DNA of 64,000 nucleotides from Endozoicomonas elysicola (GTDB lineage Bacteria; Pseudomonadota; Gammaproteobacteria; Pseudomonadales; Endozoicomonadaceae): NCBI RefSeq assembly GCF_000710775.1, contig NZ_JOJP01000001.1, positions 897,400 to 961,399 of the forward strand, read 5' to 3'. Shown piece by piece: positions 61,378 to 64,000 of this stretch (position 1 is its first letter; each line of letters starts with the position of its first letter). The notes under the pieces were generated by a model. It saw only the letters and a program-made list of their open reading frames with translations, ran no database searches and was not told where the DNA came from. The position numbers and the translations under genes were made by a program.

Positions 61378-61654
61378 GGAATTTGGAGACCTTGTGGGCG
61401 GAGAGTCCGAGCAGGTGAGGTGAATATCTTAACAATTCATAATCTTCCATTATACCGAAGAACCGTGCTCTCTGGACACCCTTCCAGTATTGGAAGGGGG
61501 TGGTTGATTACGTACGTGGAGAGAGTTAGGGGAAGAGTCAGTGCATGGTGTTGTTGGTGTATACCTCTAGGTAAGTAAGTAAAACTGCAAATCCTTTTTC
61601 AAAGGCGGTACACTGTTTGCCGTTATTTTGTTAGATGGTGCCTGGAAAAATTTA
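61378..61654. other. 5' part of the thiI-glnA intergenic region
   Basis: This holds the divergent thiI control sequences. I see no gene. A GG-N10-GC match at 61607-61620 is too weak and too far from glnA to call a promoter. Confidence 0.4.
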
Positions 61655-61701
61655 TGCACTGATTTGGTGCGATTTAATTGCTTCTTGCACTGTATTGGGT
61701 A
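61655..61701 (+). promoter_or_regulatory. Paired NtrC-like enhancer sites upstream of glnA
   Basis: TGCACTGATTTGGTGC (61655-61670) matches the NtrC consensus. A second, weaker site, TGCACTGTATTGGGTA (61686-61701), lies 31 bp on, three helical turns, like the tandem sites at E. coli glnA. They stand about 250-290 bp before the predicted sigma-54 start. Confidence 0.65.
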
Positions 61702-61925
61702 TTTCTCTTTCGGGCCTGATCGCGCCATGCCTTTTACGGGTGCGTAAGTCTGAAAGTGAATAGTGCTTCGAATGGTTTGAAGACTAATCGGGTGAACAAT
61801 AATTTTGCTGACGGGGCTGATATCTTATTGTTTTTTGGTCTTTTTTTGATCGTTTTTGCCCTGTTTAGATTCTTTTATCCAAAAAGCACTAATTTTGTCC
61901 ATGCGTCTGACGGGATTGCACAATG

Positions 61926-61941
61926 TGGCATAGCAATTGCT
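61926..61941 (+). promoter_or_regulatory. Sigma-54 promoter of glnA
   Basis: TGGCATAGCAATTGCT matches the -24/-12 consensus (TGGCAC-N5-TTGCW), with GG and GC exactly 10 bases apart. Transcription would start near 61952, giving a leader of about 140 nt to glnA. Together with the NtrC-like sites it predicts induction under nitrogen limitation. Confidence 0.7.
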
Positions 61942-62090
61942 ATAGCTCCAGCAAGCGTATTTCTTTAGCTGCTGCTCGTTGATGAGACCTGAAAGCAAAG
62001 AGATTGATCAGTAAACCGCCTGATCCAGACAACTTATGTCAACAGAGCCTGGTTGCCAGCGCGGTGTTTGTCCTCTGGAGGAAATAATAA

Positions 62091-63494
62091 ATGTCGAAGA
62101 CTCTTAGCCTGATTAAGGAACATGATGTTAAGTGGGTTGATATGCGTTTTACCGACACTAAAGGTAAAGAGCAGCATGTATCAATTCCTGTCAGCGAACT
62201 GGATGAAGAATTCTTCGAAGTTGGCAAGATGTTTGACGGTTCCTCCATCGCTGGCTGGAAAGGTATTAACGAATCCGACATGATTCTGATGCCAGACGAC
62301 AGCACGTCTACCATCGATCCATTTACTGAAGCATCTACCCTCAATATTCGTTGTGACATCGTAGAGCCTTCTACCATGCAGGGTTACGAGCGTGATCCAC
62401 GTTCTGTTGCCAAACGTGCTGAAGAGTACCTTAAGTCCACCGGTATTGCTGACACTGCTTTCTTTGGTCCTGAGCCAGAGTTCTTTGTCTTTGATGACGT
62501 TAAGTGGAGTGTTAATATTTCTGGCGCTTCTTACGAAGTGAACTCTGAAGAAGCGGCCTGGTCTTCCAATGCCAAGTTTGAAGGTGGCAACACCGGTCAC
62601 CGTCCAAAGGTTAAAGGCGGTTACTTCCCGGTTCCTCCAGTAGACTCTCTGCACGATCTTCGTGCTGCCATGTGTGATGCCATGGAAGCGCAGGGTCTGG
62701 AAGTTGAAGTACATCACCATGAAGTAGGCACTGCTGGGCAGTGTGAAATCGGTGTTAAATTTAACACGCTGGTGAAGAAAGCTGACGAAGTTCAGGTTCT
62801 GAAATATGCGGTTCATAACGTTGCCCATGCCTATGGCAAGACGGCAACCTTTATGCCTAAGCCTCTGGTAGGTGACAATGGTTCAGGCATGCACGTGCAT
62901 ATGTCTCTGTCCAAGAATGGTGAAAACCTGTTCGCTGGTGATGGGTATGCTGGACTGTCTGAAGAAGCACTTTACTACATTGGTGGTGTGATCAAGCATG
63001 CCAAGGCGATCAATGCTTTTGCCAATGCTTCGACTAACTCCTACAAGCGTTTGATTCCAGGCTTTGAAGCACCTGTTATGCTGGCATACTCTGCCCGTAA
63101 CCGTTCTGCTTCCATCCGTATTCCTTATGTGAACAGCCCTAAGGCTCGTCGTGTCGAAGTACGCTTCCCTGACCCAACAGCTAACCCATACCTGGCCTTT
63201 GCTGCACTGATGATGGCGGGCCTGGACGGTATCAAGAACAAGATCCATCCTGGTGATGCTGCTGATAAGGATCTTTACGACCTGCCACCAGAAGAAGCGG
63301 CTGAAATTCCAACCGTTTCCGAAAGCTTCGAAGAAGCCCTGGCTGCTCTGGATACTGATCGCGAGTTCCTGACTGCCGGTGGTGTATTCACTGACGACAT
63401 GATCGATGCTTACATTGAACTTAAGAAGGAAGAGTGTATCGCTGTCAGCCAGACCACTCACCCTGTAGAGTTTGACCTGTACTACTCAGTCTAA
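62091..63494 (+). CDS. glnA: Glutamine synthetase, type I-beta
   Basis: GlnA makes glutamine from glutamate, ammonium and ATP and forms a dodecamer. The 467-residue product shows F-D-G-S-S-I near 51, the metal/ATP motif near G-S-G-M-H-V-H-M-S, and the adenylylation site Tyr396 (D-L-Y-D-L-P-P-E-E), which marks the regulated I-beta class. Its control region carries a sigma-54 promoter and NtrC-like sites. A GGAGGAAA site precedes the ATG, and a terminator follows. Confidence 0.97.
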   Translation: MSKTLSLIKEHDVKWVDMRFTDTKGKEQHVSIPVSELDEEFFEVGKMFDGSSIAGWKGINESDMILMPDDSTSTIDPFTEASTLNIRCDIVEPSTMQGYERDPRSVAKRAEEYLKSTGIADTAFFGPEPEFFVFDDVKWSVNISGASYEVNSEEAAWSSNAKFEGGNTGHRPKVKGGYFPVPPVDSLHDLRAAMCDAMEAQGLEVEVHHHEVGTAGQCEIGVKFNTLVKKADEVQVLKYAVHNVAHAYGKTATFMPKPLVGDNGSGMHVHMSLSKNGENLFAGDGYAGLSEEALYYIGGVIKHAKAINAFANASTNSYKRLIPGFEAPVMLAYSARNRSASIRIPYVNSPKARRVEVRFPDPTANPYLAFAALMMAGLDGIKNKIHPGDAADKDLYDLPPEEAAEIPTVSESFEEALAALDTDREFLTAGGVFTDDMIDAYIELKKEECIAVSQTTHPVEFDLYYSV

Positions 63495-63543
63495 AATGTC
63501 GGTATAAGATATTTCAGAAAATGCAGTTTTGATGTAATCCCCG

Positions 63544-63570
63544 AGCCAGAGTTTTTACTCTGGCTTTTTT
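63544..63570 (+). terminator. Terminator of glnA
   Basis: AGCCAGAG (63544-63551) pairs with CTCTGGCT (63558-63565), followed by a T-run. Confidence 0.9.
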
Positions 63571-63668
63571 ATGCCCATGGATGGGCTGTATGCTGGCAAT
63601 GCACGACTGCATGGATGCAGGAGATAGAGTAACGCAGGAGCGGTTACCGAGGAGCAATTGCCAGTATA
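63571..63668 (+). repeat. Terminator-linked branched repeat, copy D1 (most complete)
   Basis: The outer stem CTGGCAAT (63593-63600) pairs with ATTGCCAG (63657-63664). Inside are the hairpin CTGCAT-GG-ATGCAG and a second arm GTAAC...GTTAC with AGGA in its loop. It begins at the end of the glnA terminator T-tract. Confidence 0.75.
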
Positions 63669-63672
63669 TGTT

Positions 63673-63765
63673 CAGGGATGGGCTATATGCCGGCAATGCA
63701 CGACTGTATGGATGCAGGAGTTAGAGTAATGCAGGAGCGGTTACAGAGGAGCAATTGCCAGTAGC
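63673..63765 (+). repeat. Terminator-linked branched repeat, copy D2 (tandem)
   Basis: A second unit follows D1 head to tail, about 85-90% identical by eye, with outer stem CCGGCAAT (63690-63697) and ATTGCCAG (63754-63761). Confidence 0.75.
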
Positions 63766-63860
63766 TTCTTTCCCTGTTCAATACGGTTCACTGCCATTAA
63801 GCTAACAACAAATAAATGCGATATAAGCCTGTATAAGATTTTGTCCGGAGCAAGAGGCGC

Positions 63861-64000
63861 ATGAATATAAAAAAGGCAATGGTTCAGTCTTTCCTGGTGG
63901 TTATTCTGCCTTTAGTTGTTACCGATCTGGCTTTGGCAGCCATCTACAAAACGGTAGATAAAGATGGGAATGTCATCTTTACGGATACTCGTCCGGTTGA
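63861..64000 (+). CDS. 5' end of a DUF4124 periplasmic protein (partial)
   Basis: The 46 codons in the window encode a signal peptide (cleavage near A-L-A-A) followed by I-Y-K-T-V-D-K-D-G-N-V-I-F-T-D-T, the DUF4124 signature (Y-K-x-x-D-x-x-G-x-x-x-F/Y-T-D). The same gene follows glnA in Pseudomonas, often before ntrB and ntrC. It continues past the right edge. Confidence 0.8.
   Translation, partial: MNIKKAMVQSFLVVILPLVVTDLALAAIYKTVDKDGNVIFTDTRPV

Noticed and set aside
61607-61620. GG-N10-GC sigma-54-like match
   Set aside because: It lies upstream of the NtrC-like sites, departs from consensus around the -24 element, and a far better match stands at 61926.
61756-61968. 70-codon plus-strand frame before glnA
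   Set aside because: It starts with GTG without a site and overlaps the sigma-54 promoter at 61926-61941.
62181-62828. 215-codon antisense frame inside glnA
   Set aside because: glnA is certain here and the antisense frame is a by-product of its codon use.

Overview
The window reads as chromosomal DNA of a host-associated gammaproteobacterium. Evidence: the block rpsF-rpsR-DUF2232-rplI-dnaB, a tamA-tamB pair, an ArgA with fused kinase-like and GNAT domains, pqiABC, bioBFHCD, and glnA followed by a DUF4124 gene. The mix of Pseudomonas-like housekeeping order with many secreted or hairpin-anchored proteins of unknown function suggests an Oceanospirillales member, perhaps Endozoicomonadaceae; that placement is inference. 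I recognised no rRNA, tRNA or CRISPR array.

Layout. 1-400: a BigR/SqrR-type sulfur-responsive ArsR repressor and the start of a YeeE/YedE-like gene. 900-2550: three small paralogous proteins with a membrane hairpin, each followed by a terminator or hairpin. 2.7-9.1 kb: rlmB, a secreted Cys-rich protein, a secreted amidohydrolase fused to ricin-type lectin domains, and a MATE exporter. 9.2-14.9 kb: tamB and tamA. 15.5-19.3 kb: ribosomal proteins and dnaB. 19.4-24.1 kb: srkA, a cupin-like protein, an NhaC-family transporter and a divergent LysR regulator. 24.2-27.8 kb: pqiABC. 27.8-33.5 kb: comF and the biotin operon bioBFHCD. 33.7-39.4 kb: two paralogous long acyl-CoA dehydrogenases around a DUF3943 protein. 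39.7-48.8 kb: a secreted lectin, a PAP2 phosphatase, an OmpA/OprF-like porin, a membrane-anchored PARG-like macrodomain protein, a GspE/PilB ATPase and an RBBP9-like hydrolase. 49-54.5 kb: a CYTH enzyme, a DUF47-pit phosphate module, argE and argA. 54.5-61.4 kb: two small envelope proteins, a 933-residue coiled-coil/hairpin protein, folA and thiI. 61.4-64 kb: glnA with a sigma-54/NtrC control region and the start of a DUF4124 gene.

Three layers are not explained by the genes. (1) A family of short elements with terminal inverted repeats and TA ends (43526-43837, 55104-55366, and a remnant at 48244-48290) looks like MITEs. (2) A repeat that can fold into a branched structure with GGA-bearing loops sits directly behind terminator T-tracts (17682, 35611, 39497 and tandemly at 63571). 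(3) Two promoters, for the secreted amidohydrolase-lectin and for the first acyl-CoA dehydrogenase, carry CAAAC-N4-GTTTG operators of the PsrA type.

The strongest lead for an undescribed system is a set of proteins sharing a Gly/Ala-rich two-helix membrane hairpin: three small paralogs, the PARG-like macrodomain protein and the 933-residue protein. Their architecture recalls host-membrane-targeted proteins of intracellular bacteria. This is inference from layout and needs structural and secretion tests.
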